From Sphingobium chungbukense (GTDB lineage: Bacteria > Pseudomonadota > Alphaproteobacteria > Sphingomonadales > Sphingomonadaceae): a stretch of DNA of 64,000 nucleotides. The notes under the pieces are model-generated. The model was not told the DNA's origin. It saw only the letters and a list, made by a program, of their open reading frames with translations, and made no database searches. Made by a program: the position numbers and the translations under genes. The stretch covers positions 484,001 to 548,000 of the forward strand of contig NZ_LBIC01000005.1 in NCBI RefSeq assembly GCF_001005725.1, in the 5' to 3' direction. Numbering within the stretch: the stretch's first letter is position 1; each line of letters opens with the position of its first letter. Positions 1-7,976 of this stretch are shown here, one piece after another.

Positions 1-269
1 TGGGAGAGAAGCAGGATGCCGCTGACGATCTCTCCTCCCTTGATGAGATCGAACAGTCCGGTGTCGATCATGACGCGGATGAGTTGCGAGGTCAGGCTGT
101 CGGATCCTGGCGGTTGCGGAAAGAAATGAACCCAGTGGTTCAGCCCGTGGATCAGGAACCACGCGCCGAAAAAGGTCTGTCCTGACAGCACCGCGACCCG
201 GAACCAGTCCGTCTTCGCCGCAGCGTGGGGCGCTGCGCTGCCTGCTTGCATTATCGGTTGGGAACTCAT
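1..269 (-). CDS. DoxX-like membrane protein, 5' part only (runs off the left edge)
   Basis: The visible part gives about 89 residues starting at the ATG at 267-269 and has no stop before the window edge. After a short polar N-terminus comes a hydrophobic helix ending in FLIHGLNHWVHFFP, followed by a polar loop and a second helix. The same pattern (helix, then NGIN-W or HGIN-W, then a Pro-rich loop and VKxxE or AKCIE-like segment) is seen in the proteins at 2827-3345 and 7524-7964, so it is a third paralogue. It follows the gene at 307-738 by 37 bp on the same strand and is probably the distal part of the operon that starts at 4694. Function unknown; DoxX/DoxD relatives act as quinone-linked membrane subunits in other systems. 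Confidence 0.7.
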   Translation of the reverse strand, partial: MSSQPIMQAGSAAPHAAAKTDWFRVAVLSGQTFFGAWFLIHGLNHWVHFFPQPPGSDSLTSQLIRVMIDTGLFDLIKGGEIVSGILLLS

Positions 270-306
270 GGCCTGTATCTTCCTCTGGAAAGCGCCGCTG
301 CGCGGG

Positions 307-738
307 TCAGGACTTCTTGCTGCGGAATTCGGAAATCTCGGCGATCTTGCCGCCTTCGACGCGATAGGCGACGGATATATTGCCGTTGACGCCGTCATCG
401 TAGAATTCGACGATCATATTCTTGTCGGCAATTTCTTTCGTGACTTTCTGGTCGCCATTCTGCCTCAGCCAGGCGCGCACGGCGTCCCGCCCGGTGCCGC
501 CGGGCAGTTGTGTCGCGACATCGGGCGCGACATATTCGGCGACGGCCTCATCCGGCCGCCCTTGTTGCCCGGCCAGGTCGCGGAAGCCGCGGACGATGTC
601 CCTGGGCTTTGCCTGGGCGGCCTGCTGGGCACGGACGACGGCGTAGTTGGCCTGCGCATTGCGCTCCTTGGTCAAGGTGATGGCAAAGACCAGTGCGCCT
701 GCCGCTACGGCGGCGAGCAGTTTCTGAATGGCTGTCAC
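307..738 (-). CDS. Membrane-anchored NTF2/SnoaL-like protein
   Basis: A 143-residue protein that begins with GTG at 736-738, preceded by GGGGAGAG at good spacing. Residues 5-22 are a hydrophobic helix that could be a signal anchor. The rest has the cone-shaped NTF2/SnoaL character: an N-terminal helix with repeated Ala, a central segment ending in YVAPDVATQLPGG, and a C-terminal strand pair with NISVAYRVEGGKI and ISEFRSKK. Members of this fold serve as dehydratases, isomerases or small-ligand binders. It lies between a Tat-exported SnoaL-like protein and a DoxX-like protein in the same operon, which suggests an envelope-located role with an aromatic intermediate, but nothing shows a specific reaction. 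Confidence 0.7.
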   Translation of the reverse strand: MTAIQKLLAAVAAGALVFAITLTKERNAQANYAVVRAQQAAQAKPRDIVRGFRDLAGQQGRPDEAVAEYVAPDVATQLPGGTGRDAVRAWLRQNGDQKVTKEIADKNMIVEFYDDGVNGNISVAYRVEGGKIAEISEFRSKKS

Positions 739-810
739 AATCTCTCCCCAATATATTTTGTGGTGATGGTGGAGGCGCCGGTGCCGGCGCCCGCAATCGA
801 GGGTGGGCGA

Positions 811-1401
811 TCACGCACGGGGCGGAAGGTCCCAGGGCCTGGGCTTCTTCCAGGGCTGCGCATGGTTGTCCCAGCGGTTGATGGTGAAGCGGCGGAACTT
901 CCACCGGCCGTCTTCCTTCACGCAGTCGTTGACGAAATAGCCGAGGCTGCGCACGCCCATCGTGACTTCCGCGGGGTAGGGCTTGGACGCAGGCGTGCCA
1001 CGGAAATGCGTGGCGTAGCAATAGACGATACAGTTGCCGCCATCGCCCTCGAAACGGAACTGGCTGGCTTCGTGAAGCCAGTAATCGTCGGCCTTGTCGC
1101 GTATGTCGAGGAGATAGCGGAACCATTTGCGCATGGCGGCCTCGTCCCGGTGCCAGGTGCCATGGCCGATGACCATGCCATCCTTGGCGAAGAGGTCGAT
1201 GAAACCCTGTTCGTCGCTGCAGTCATAGGCCCAGACATATTCGGTGTGCAGATCCTGAAGCCCGATGCGATCCTCGACCGTCAGCGGGCGGGCGACGGAC
1301 CCCTTGGCTTGTGCCAGGCCAGGAACGGCAGCGGCTGCCCCCAGCATGCCCGTCGCGAGGAGGGCGGAACGTCTGTTCATTGGGGCGGCGGGGTCGGTCA
1401 T
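811..1401 (-). CDS. SnoaL-like (NTF2-fold) protein with Tat signal
   Basis: A 196-residue protein. The start at 1401 is set by an ATGA overlap with the stop of the upstream MFS gene and a GGAGAG ribosome site. The N-terminus carries NRRSALLATG and a hydrophobic stretch ending in AQA, a typical twin-arginine signal, so the protein is probably exported folded. The mature part has DRIGLQDLHTEYVWAYD and later HGTWHRDEAAMRKWFRYLL, HFRG and GRWKFRRFTINRW, the layout of SnoaL-like polyketide cyclase/dehydratase proteins. Relatives are often scattered in steroid and aromatic catabolic clusters. The longer in-frame extension upstream overlaps the MFS gene deeply and was rejected. Confidence 0.8.
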   Translation of the reverse strand: MTDPAAPMNRRSALLATGMLGAAAAVPGLAQAKGSVARPLTVEDRIGLQDLHTEYVWAYDCSDEQGFIDLFAKDGMVIGHGTWHRDEAAMRKWFRYLLDIRDKADDYWLHEASQFRFEGDGGNCIVYCYATHFRGTPASKPYPAEVTMGVRSLGYFVNDCVKEDGRWKFRRFTINRWDNHAQPWKKPRPWDLPPRA

Positions 1402-2606
1402 ACGGTCTCTCCTGTCATTTTCGATTTTGGCCGCTGGATGATGAGCAGCAGGATGGAGGCGCTGCAAAGCATGAAACCCAAAGCGATGATGAAGGCCATG
1501 CCACTGCCACTGCCATATTCCAGCGTGGCGGCAAGGCTGGCCGCCAGCGTCCCGAAGGCAAAAGTGGTGGCGCCGTAGAGCGCCGAGGTCGAGCCGGCCC
1601 GTAGCGGATCGACCGAAAGGGCGCCCGCCATGACATTGGCCTGGACGATGGCGGTGCTGGATACGCCGGCGAACAGCAGCAGCATGAGGAAAGGCAGGCC
1701 GCCGATCTGGGTCAGCGCGAACAGCAGGAACAGCGGCCCCATGATCGCGGCGCTTACCGCCGATCGGCGCAGGACGGTTTCCACGTCGCGACTTTTCAGC
1801 ATATGGCGGTTCGACTGGTTGGCGATCAGCAGCCCGACCGCATTGGCGCCAAAGGCCAGCGAGAAGGCAAAGGGGTTCAGGCCATAGCCCTTCATCAACA
1901 CCGTCGCCGAATTGGCGATATAGGTGAACAGGCAGGCGCTGTTACCCGACGCGGCGAGCAGATAGCCAAGGATTCGCCGGTTGCCGAGCAGGGTGAGATA
2001 GGATCGTAGCGGGCTTTCGCTGCGGGACTGGCTTTCGGCCGCCGCCGATCGGGTTTCCGGCATGAAGGCAAGCTGGCACACCAGAACGACAAGGGCAAAT
2101 CCGCCCATCACCTGGAAGATGGAGCGCCAGTCGCCGAATTTCGTGACCAAGGTTCCCAGCATCGGCGCCAATATGGGCGCAATGCTACCCACCAGCGCGA
2201 GCAGGGAGAAGGTGCGTGCCGCTTCCCTGAGGTCGAGGCAGTCGCGGACGATGGCGCGGCCCGCAACCGTTGCGGCGCAGGCGCCGAAAGCCTGGGTCAC
2301 GCGCGCGAGCATCAGCAGGAGGAAGCTGTCGCACAGCGCGGCGGCGACGGATGCCGCGATGAACAGGATGAGGCCGCCCGCGATCACTGGCTTGCGCCCA
2401 TGGCGGTCGGATAGCGGTCCGGCGAAGAGCTGGCCGAAGGCGACGCCAAAGAAGAAGGCGGAAATGGAGTAGCTTGCCGCGCTCATGCCAACGCCCAGAT
2501 CGTCGGCGAGGCCCGGCATCGCCGGAAGATACATGTCGACAGCCATTGGCGTGAGCGCCGCAAAACTGGCGAGCAGCAGGATCCGCTGGGTGGGAAGCGC
2601 CGTCAT
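1398..2606 (-). CDS. MFS transporter, Bcr/CflA-like
   Basis: A 402-residue, 12-helix permease. The opening segment with PMAVDMYLPAMPGLADDL and the cytoplasmic loop GPLSDRHGRKPVI are hallmarks of the Bcr/CflA drug-resistance subfamily, as is VGSIAPILAPMLGT in helix 5. The start at 2606 is fixed by an ATGA overlap with the small gene upstream; the longer in-frame extension would run through that gene. Its stop overlaps the start of the SnoaL-like gene by four bases. Bcr/CflA proteins are proton antiporters, so efflux of a toxic intermediate is as likely as uptake here. Confidence 0.85.
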   Translation of the reverse strand: MTALPTQRILLLASFAALTPMAVDMYLPAMPGLADDLGVGMSAASYSISAFFFGVAFGQLFAGPLSDRHGRKPVIAGGLILFIAASVAAALCDSFLLLMLARVTQAFGACAATVAGRAIVRDCLDLREAARTFSLLALVGSIAPILAPMLGTLVTKFGDWRSIFQVMGGFALVVLVCQLAFMPETRSAAAESQSRSESPLRSYLTLLGNRRILGYLLAASGNSACLFTYIANSATVLMKGYGLNPFAFSLAFGANAVGLLIANQSNRHMLKSRDVETVLRRSAVSAAIMGPLFLLFALTQIGGLPFLMLLLFAGVSSTAIVQANVMAGALSVDPLRAGSTSALYGATTFAFGTLAASLAATLEYGSGSGMAFIIALGFMLCSASILLLIIQRPKSKMTGETV

Positions 2607-2830
2607 GACCGGAGCGCGGCTCCGCCCGCAGGGTGCGGAGCGGCTGGTTTGCCCTCCTGCATCTTCATATATTCGGGGTCCTGCGGCAGGAACACCTTGA
2701 ACGTGCTCCACGGCAGCAACCACTGGTCGACCACCGCCAGCAGCCATCCCGTCGATGTGACGCCAAGGAACAGGGACAGCACGGCCAGCGCGACCATGGC
2801 GCGCCGTTTGAGTCGCGTGCCGGCGTTCAT
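2603..2830 (-). CDS. Small single-pass membrane protein
   Basis: A 75-residue protein whose start (2830) and stop (2603) both overlap neighbouring genes as ATGA, so it is translated as part of a coupled chain. Residues about 11-30 form a transmembrane helix (VALAVLSLFLGVTSTGWLLA) after a basic N-terminus; the tail is polar and Pro/Ala-rich. It lies directly after the DoxX-like gene. No family recognised. A role as a small partner of the neighbouring DoxX-like protein is only a guess from position. Confidence 0.6.
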   Translation of the reverse strand: MNAGTRLKRRAMVALAVLSLFLGVTSTGWLLAVVDQWLLPWSTFKVFLPQDPEYMKMQEGKPAAPHPAGGAALRS

Positions 2831-3345
2831 GCGGCGAACCTCGGGTTGGCGCGCCATGCCAGCATGGAGCGGTATTGGTCGAAATAGGCGAACATCAGAA
2901 AGGCCTGCATCACCAGGACCGCGCCGCCAAAATAGATGGCGTCGAGCAGCTTGGCGAAAATATGGGCGTTGGATGCGTGGCCGGTGGCCCAGGCCACGAT
3001 GTCCTTCCAGATCAACGCGTCGGTGATGAAGGTCATGAATGTCACCGGCACCGCCACCACGAGCATCAACGCGACGAACCGGTTGGTGATGAGGGCAAGG
3101 CCGAGCGCCAGTTCAATGCATTTCGCCGCGCCGAACATCCAGCCGGAATCCAGCATGACGCGGACGATCTCCGCCTTTACCGGCAGGCCGGGCGGGTCGA
3201 ACATGTTGGGGAAGGGCAGGATCTTGATCCACCAGTTGATGCCATGCAGCATGCACTGGATGCCGAGCAACCAGCGGATACATAGTGTCGACGCCTGCAG
3301 GAAGCCTTCGCTCTTCGCGTCGGCCAGGTCATTTTCCGATGTCAT
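2827..3345 (-). CDS. DoxX-like integral membrane protein
   Basis: A 172-residue protein with four predicted membrane helices. The first helix ends in LHGINWW, followed by a loop with PFPNMFDPPGLP, then a helix containing AAKCIELALGLALITN. The last part has MQAFLMFAYFDQYRSML. This matches the organisation of the shorter paralogue at 7524-7964. The start at 3345 is set by ATGA overlap with the upstream MFS stop. The long in-frame extension to 4803 is out of frame with the real MFS gene there and is spurious. DoxX/DoxD-type proteins are membrane subunits of some quinone-reducing enzymes; the role here is unknown. Confidence 0.75.
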   Translation of the reverse strand: MTSENDLADAKSEGFLQASTLCIRWLLGIQCMLHGINWWIKILPFPNMFDPPGLPVKAEIVRVMLDSGWMFGAAKCIELALGLALITNRFVALMLVVAVPVTFMTFITDALIWKDIVAWATGHASNAHIFAKLLDAIYFGGAVLVMQAFLMFAYFDQYRSMLAWRANPRFAA

Positions 3346-4694
3346 CTGCGGTCCTGGATTGAAGGGGTCATGCGCTCGGGACGCGCTTTCGACGCGGGGG
3401 TACGGGCGAGCGCAGCGCCCCCCGACAGGAACAGCGCTATGAAGGTCAGCGCGATCATCCCCATCATCAGAATGAAGAAGGTGGAGGTTCCGAACATCTC
3501 GAACACCCGCGCTCCGATGAAGGCGCCGACAATGGCACCGACCCGCCCGCAGGTCGCCGAAAAACCGACGCCGGTGGCGCGAACGGCGGGATCGAAGCTG
3601 CCTGCGGCATGGGCATAAAGGCTGGTCATCGCACCGTTGAACATGAAACCTGCGGCAGCGATGATGCCGTAGAAGAAGATATAGCCGCCACTGGCCTCCA
3701 CAGAGGCCGGCGAGGTGGGCAGGGCGACGACGATCGTCATGACCATGAGGATCGCACCCGCCGTAAAGCCCATGGCGACGCGGCGCGTGTCGTGCGCCGA
3801 CATGAGCAGGCCGGCATGGAGCGTGGCGGCGATGCCCGCAAGACTGAATGTCGACAATGCGCTGCTCGCAATCTCGACCGAGAAACCGCCGCTCTTGAGC
3901 AGCGAGGGCATCCAGTTCAGCACCAGCGTCAGCGCGAGATAGGCTGAAAAGAAGGCAATGAAGATGGAGATGGTGAGGCGACGATGTTCCCCTTTGAACA
4001 GGGCGCGGGGTGTGGCCTTCGCAGGCTGAGAGGAAGCCGAGGCGCCGCCTCCTCCCTGCCGTTCCGCGGCGCGCGCGAGGAAGGCCGGGGATTCGGGCAG
4101 GCCGAAATAGCCGATGACGGCAATGAGGAGGGGAATGAACCCGAAGAGGATATACATGCTCTCCCAGCCGAAGCGCGGGATGGCGAGCGCGGCACATCCG
4201 CCCGCCGCCGCAATGCCGAGCGGATTGGCGAGGATGCAGAGCGACACGCCGACCGCTCGGAGACGCGCGGGCAGCGTTTCGGACACCAGCGCCAGCGCCG
4301 GCGGCAGGCATCCCCCAAGACCGAGGCCCGCGACAAGACGCGCGAATGCGATTTCGCCGGTCGTCCTGGCCATCAGCGTCGCCAGCGTGAAAAGGCTGAA
4401 CCACAGCACGCCCAGCAGGATCGTGGTGCGTCGGCCGATGCGGTCTGCGAGCATGCCGCCTGCCGTCGCGCCGATGGCAGCGCCCAGATGGCCGGCAGCC
4501 ATCGCCATGCCGAAGGCCGATAGCGGCAGGCCCCATTGCTCCGATATGGCGGAAACGGTGACGCTCAATATCTGCATGTCGACGCCATCCACTGTCAGCA
4601 GCAGGACGATGACGATCAGGAACAGAATTTGCGATCCGTCCAACCGGACCGGCCCTTCCGCATGATCGGCGTGAACGATGTCTGGTGCGTGCAT
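3342..4694 (-). CDS. MFS transporter, aromatic acid:H+ symporter (AAHS) type
   Basis: A 450-residue permease resembling PcaK/BenK/VanK. The first helix contains the Asp-rich LLLTVDGVDMQILSV, the AAHS signature DGxD that is needed for proton-coupled aromatic acid uptake in PcaK. Loop 2-3 has GMLADRIGRRTTI and helix 4-5 has ARLVAGLGLGGCLPPALALVSE. The first gene of an operon that continues through DoxX-like, small membrane, Bcr/CflA and SnoaL-like genes, each overlapping the next by four bases. It is the best candidate for the importer of the substrate handled by this island. The upstream gap carries imperfect TTGT-N3-ACAA operator-like repeats. Confidence 0.85.
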   Translation of the reverse strand: MHAPDIVHADHAEGPVRLDGSQILFLIVIVLLLTVDGVDMQILSVTVSAISEQWGLPLSAFGMAMAAGHLGAAIGATAGGMLADRIGRRTTILLGVLWFSLFTLATLMARTTGEIAFARLVAGLGLGGCLPPALALVSETLPARLRAVGVSLCILANPLGIAAAGGCAALAIPRFGWESMYILFGFIPLLIAVIGYFGLPESPAFLARAAERQGGGGASASSQPAKATPRALFKGEHRRLTISIFIAFFSAYLALTLVLNWMPSLLKSGGFSVEIASSALSTFSLAGIAATLHAGLLMSAHDTRRVAMGFTAGAILMVMTIVVALPTSPASVEASGGYIFFYGIIAAAGFMFNGAMTSLYAHAAGSFDPAVRATGVGFSATCGRVGAIVGAFIGARVFEMFGTSTFFILMMGMIALTFIALFLSGGAALARTPASKARPERMTPSIQDRR

Positions 4695-4763
4695 GCTCTC
4701 TCCTCGAGGCGCACCGCAGCGATTTTTCGCTTCCCTGGCGGTTCGCTCTCCTGCTCGAAGATA

Positions 4764-4774
4764 TCGTCCAACAA
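4764..4774 (-). promoter_or_regulatory. Possible GntR operator copy (imperfect)
   Basis: TCGTCCAACAA has one mismatch from the TTGT-N3-ACAA pattern found at better sites near 10140, 10240 and 17866. It lies 70 bp upstream of the AAHS permease start. Confidence 0.35.
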
Positions 4775-4840
4775 TTTTTTGCTGTCAACAGCGATTGGCG
4801 CATGTTTCAGCTTTTTGGTCCGGATTTTTTGAACGGCTTC

Positions 4841-4862
4841 CAATTCTTTGGCAATTCTTTGG
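4841..4862. repeat. 11-bp perfect tandem repeat
   Basis: CAATTCTTTGG occurs twice head to tail in the promoter gap of the operon starting at 4694. It may be slippage or a pair of phased binding sites (11 bp is close to one helical turn). Confidence 0.8.
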
Positions 4863-4923
4863 AACGTCGATAGAACCGGAATAATGTAAATGAATCTGAA
4901 AATTATGATGGAATAGCAGTTGC

Positions 4924-4941
4924 CAATGTCCGCAATGTCCG
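4924..4941. repeat. 9-bp perfect tandem repeat
   Basis: CAATGTCCG occurs twice head to tail, 62 bp away from the 11-bp tandem repeat in the same gap. Confidence 0.8.
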
Positions 4942-5021
4942 GCGAAACGGAAATCCGATCTGCTTAGGATGGAATGTTGGACAAAATCTGCGATCACTAC
5001 GCGCGGGGGGCCTTGTTGCCG

Positions 5022-6242
5022 TCAACGCGATGCCCGACCGGATTCGCGCTGCGTCGCCATGAATGTACAGAATAATCCGCCGATCGCGAAGAGAGTGATG
5101 GCAATGGCATAGGGCAACAGAGTGCCGTCGAATGCCTGCCCCGCCCAACTGGCGAGCAGGGTTCCCGCCAGCATCGAACCGCTGCCCTGGATCGAGCTGG
5201 CGGTGGCCGCCTGTCGGCCCATATTTTCCATGGCGAGCGCCTGAAAGCAGGTGTTGCAGATGGAGGTGAGCGCGCTGATCGCCGCCTGGAAGGCGATGAA
5301 GCCGATGAGTCCGAAGGATCCCAGCGCAACCCATGCAAGCTGCGCCGCGCAGATGGTGGTCAGCAACAGCGTCGTGATGCGGCTCATCCGCATCAGCCCG
5401 ACCCGTGTCACCAGCCTCGCGTTCACCATCGATCCAATGGCGATGACGGCGGCAACGAAGCCGAAGACCGGGGCCAGCAAGTCCTCGTGCTTCCACACCT
5501 GCTCGAATATCTGTTGTAGCGAGAGGAAGAAGGCGAATTGACCGGCAAAGCGGAAGGACATGGCGGTCGTGAACCAGGTGGATTGCCGGTCCTGCAAGAC
5601 ATGCTTCACGCCTTCCACCAACGACTTTGCCGACAATTTTCGCCGCATCGCGGGAGGGAGCGTTTCGGGCAGGCGGAAACAGATGATGAGGAAGGAGAGA
5701 ATGCCAAAACCGGCAAAGGCAATGAATATCCACCGCCAGGACGCGACCGCCAGGATGAGCGTGCCGAGCGCCGGTCCCAATATAGGCGCGATGATGAAGG
5801 CCGTGGTCGCCATGCTCATCACCCGCGCCATCTGCGCGCCGCTATAAAGGTCGCGCACGGCGGCGTTGATGAGGACGCGGGTCATGCCGCCGGCCGCGCC
5901 CTGCAGAAAGCGCACGATCAGCATGACGGTCAGATCCTGCGCCGCCGCCGCCGCCAGGCTGAACGCCGCATAGCCGCCGACGGCGCCAAGCAGCAGGCCG
6001 CGTCGGCCCAGCGCGTCGGACACTATGCCGACCCCCGCCTGGCTGATCGCAAAACCGAACATGAAGGAACTGATTACATATTGGCGGTCATTGTCCCGCG
6101 TGACCGCCAGCGCCTCGCCAATGTCGGGCAGGGCCGGCAGGACGACATCGATGGCCAGCGTCACCAGCATCATCACGCTGGCCACGATGAACGGCAGCGA
6201 CCTGCCCGGAGCGGCCGGCGCCGATGCCCGCATCGCCGCCAT
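5022..6242 (-). CDS. MFS transporter, Bcr/CflA-like
   Basis: About 406 residues, 12 helices. It has the Bcr/CflA hallmarks LAIDVVLPALPDIGEAL in helix 1, GIVSDALGRRGLLLGAVGG in loop 2-3 and IAPILGPALGTLIL in helix 5. The chosen ATG (6240-6242) lies 8 bp after the stop of the upstream MFS gene; a second ATG at 6233 has a better spaced GGAG and may be the true start. It is the last gene of the hydrolase-Rieske-DoxX-MFS-MFS operon. Two adjacent permeases of different subfamilies in one transcript suggest separate uptake and efflux duties, or uptake of two related substrates. Confidence 0.85.
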   Translation of the reverse strand: MAAMRASAPAAPGRSLPFIVASVMMLVTLAIDVVLPALPDIGEALAVTRDNDRQYVISSFMFGFAISQAGVGIVSDALGRRGLLLGAVGGYAAFSLAAAAAQDLTVMLIVRFLQGAAGGMTRVLINAAVRDLYSGAQMARVMSMATTAFIIAPILGPALGTLILAVASWRWIFIAFAGFGILSFLIICFRLPETLPPAMRRKLSAKSLVEGVKHVLQDRQSTWFTTAMSFRFAGQFAFFLSLQQIFEQVWKHEDLLAPVFGFVAAVIAIGSMVNARLVTRVGLMRMSRITTLLLTTICAAQLAWVALGSFGLIGFIAFQAAISALTSICNTCFQALAMENMGRQAATASSIQGSGSMLAGTLLASWAGQAFDGTLLPYAIAITLFAIGGLFCTFMATQRESGRASR

Positions 6243-6250
6243 GCTCCGCG

Positions 6251-7456
6251 TCACCGCGTGGTCGAACGGGGGGTGAACCCGCCTGTCCTCCGGCCGATGG
6301 CGATGTTGAGGAGCGAAAGGCAAGCGGCGAGCGCGGCGATGACGAGCAGCGCGTTCTCCAGCCCGCCAAGGCCTGCCGACAATGCGAGTATGACGAGGGG
6401 GCTGAGGAAATTGCCGAGGAAAAATGCCGTCTGCCACCCGCCGGTGCCGCGGCCGCGATCCTCGAAGGAGAGGTTGGCCATCAACGCGGTCAATATGGCG
6501 GGCAGGGTGATGCCGCAGCCGATGCTGGCGACGATGACGCCTCCGAGCGTCATGAAATAGCTGCCGTCGCCGATGAACAGACCCATGCCGATCGCCACCA
6601 GCGAGAAGGCCAGTGCCAGCACATGTTCCAGCGCGACCTTGCTGATGGCCTTGAACAGGAAGCCGCCCGCGGTCACCGCGGTGCCGCTGACTGCGGCCGT
6701 GAGGCCGATGAGAGTCGGGGAGTCGAGGCCGCGCCCCGTCAGCAGGAACGGCGTCTGGATGGGCACGATGAAGAAGATGAGGGCGGCCGGAAAACCGATG
6801 GCATAGAAGCGCCAGACGGACGCCCAGGGGAAGGGCTGCGTCGCCGGCCGGATCGTGGTTGCCGCACGTGCGCGCCGGGGTTCCCTGATCAGGAACAGGA
6901 CCAGCGGGATGTAGATCAGCGCCATGCCGTAGACAAGGAAGGGCGCGCGCCAGCCCCATTCGCCCAGCAGGCCGCTCGCAAAGCCGAACAGGACCGAGGC
7001 CAGGCTGGCAATGCCTGTCTGGATGACCAGCCAATATTCGCGGCGGCTGCCCTTGAAATAATCGCCGATGAGCGTTGTCGAGGTCGTCATCACCCCCGCC
7101 TCTCCCAGCCCCACGCCGATGCGCGAGAAGATGATGTGATCGAGGCTGGCGAGGAAATAGGGGGCGATGCCGCAGAAGAAATAAATGGCGAGTGCCGCCA
7201 GCAGCACCGGCTTGCGGCCGACGCGTTCGATCAGGCGCCCGATGAAGGGGGCGGTGATCGTCACCACCAGCGCCGGGATCGTCAGCGCCAGCACGACCTT
7301 CGTCTCCGCCGCGGGATCGCCGGCGAAGGCGGCGAGCATGCGCGGCAGCACCGGCGCGATCAGCAGCGCGGCGGCAACGGCCAGGGTGGAGAGTATCGCG
7401 AGCAGCGCGCCCTGAAAGGCCGTGCCGGTGCCGCCCTCTTCATCAATGCCGGTCAT
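6251..7456 (-). CDS. MFS transporter
   Basis: A 401-residue, 12-helix permease. It contains APFIGRLIERVGRKPVLL in loop 2-3, GEAGVMTTSTTLIGDYFKG in the helix 4-5 region and ends in a basic tail. It resembles the permeases often annotated as sphingolipid- or purine-efflux-like MFS proteins and is clearly different from its two Bcr/CflA neighbours. It sits between the DoxX-like gene at 7524 and the MFS gene at 5022 on the same strand. Substrate cannot be assigned from sequence. Confidence 0.8.
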   Translation of the reverse strand: MTGIDEEGGTGTAFQGALLAILSTLAVAAALLIAPVLPRMLAAFAGDPAAETKVVLALTIPALVVTITAPFIGRLIERVGRKPVLLAALAIYFFCGIAPYFLASLDHIIFSRIGVGLGEAGVMTTSTTLIGDYFKGSRREYWLVIQTGIASLASVLFGFASGLLGEWGWRAPFLVYGMALIYIPLVLFLIREPRRARAATTIRPATQPFPWASVWRFYAIGFPAALIFFIVPIQTPFLLTGRGLDSPTLIGLTAAVSGTAVTAGGFLFKAISKVALEHVLALAFSLVAIGMGLFIGDGSYFMTLGGVIVASIGCGITLPAILTALMANLSFEDRGRGTGGWQTAFFLGNFLSPLVILALSAGLGGLENALLVIAALAACLSLLNIAIGRRTGGFTPRSTTR

Positions 7457-7480
7457 GGGGATCTCCGGAGAAAGAAAGAA

Positions 7481-7510
7481 CGGTCGCGCCGCATGATGGC
7501 GGCGCGGCCG
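7481..7510 (-). other. Intercistronic hairpin
   Basis: A 12-bp stem with one G-T type mismatch (CGGTCGCGCCGC pairs with GCGGCGCGGCCG) and a 6-base loop in the 67-bp gap between the DoxX-like and MFS genes. There is no T-run on the minus strand, so RNA processing or stability is more likely than termination. Confidence 0.6.
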
Positions 7511-7523
7511 GGGCAGGCGGGGT

Positions 7524-7964
7524 TCAGGGGGTCGCGGCGACGGCCTGCGCCACCGCTTCGCCTGTCGGCGCCGCCGGTTCCGCCCGCATGACGAACATCG
7601 GCAGATAGTAGCGCAGGTAGAAGAGCATCAGCAGCGCCTGCGGCACGACCAGCAGCGCTCCGAAGACGATGCTGTTGGGGCTGACGATCAGGACGAAGTC
7701 GACCCAGGCGATCACCACCGTCAGCGGCAGCATCGCCGCCAGCGCCAGCGGTACGAAGCGGTTGAAGATCAGCATCAGCCCCGCCGCGACCTCGACGACC
7801 TTGACGCAACTGAACAGCCCCGATGCCACCAGTCCGTGCATCAGGTCGAGCGCGGTCTGGCTGCCGGGCATCTGCACAGGCAGGAACGGGAACCACATGT
7901 TGATCCCGTTGAAGAGCAGGAACACCCCCAGGAAGAGGCGTGTCACGGTCAGTAGGATGCGCAT
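7524..7964 (-). CDS. DoxX-like integral membrane protein
   Basis: A 146-residue protein with four membrane helices. It opens with a helix ending in FNGINMWFPF, followed by MPGSQTALDLMHGLV, then FSCVKVVEVAAGLMLIFNRFVPLALA, which are the segments shared with the DoxX-like proteins at 2827-3345 and 1-269. It starts 12 bp after the Rieske oxygenase stop on the same strand, so the two are almost certainly co-transcribed. Whether it works with the oxygenase, for example as a membrane redox or substrate-channel partner, is not shown by the sequence. Confidence 0.8.
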   Translation of the reverse strand: MRILLTVTRLFLGVFLLFNGINMWFPFLPVQMPGSQTALDLMHGLVASGLFSCVKVVEVAAGLMLIFNRFVPLALAAMLPLTVVIAWVDFVLIVSPNSIVFGALLVVPQALLMLFYLRYYLPMFVMRAEPAAPTGEAVAQAVAATP

Positions 7965-7976
7965 GCCCTTGTCTCC

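Larger units (their letters stand above)
4695..5021. other. Intergenic region (327 bp) with operator-like and tandem repeats
   Basis: No convincing gene. The region is AT-richer than its flanks and should hold the promoter of the operon that starts at 4694. It contains two imperfect copies of the TTGT-N3-ACAA motif (4764-4774 with one mismatch; 4975-4985 read on the minus strand with one mismatch), an 11-bp perfect tandem duplication at 4841-4862 and a 9-bp perfect tandem duplication at 4924-4941. Short open frames across it have no ribosome sites or recognisable protein character. Confidence 0.6.

Noticed and set aside
2827..4803. 658-residue frame on the minus strand covering the AAHS permease and DoxX-like gene
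   Set aside because: Only its last 172 codons are the DoxX-like gene; the rest is out of frame with the well-supported permease and is Arg/His-rich noise.
5022..7034. 670-residue frame suggesting a fusion protein upstream of the MFS gene at 5022
   Set aside because: The extra N-terminal part overlaps the MFS gene at 6251-7456 in another frame and lacks hydrophobic pattern; a start at 6242 or 6233 explains the permease.
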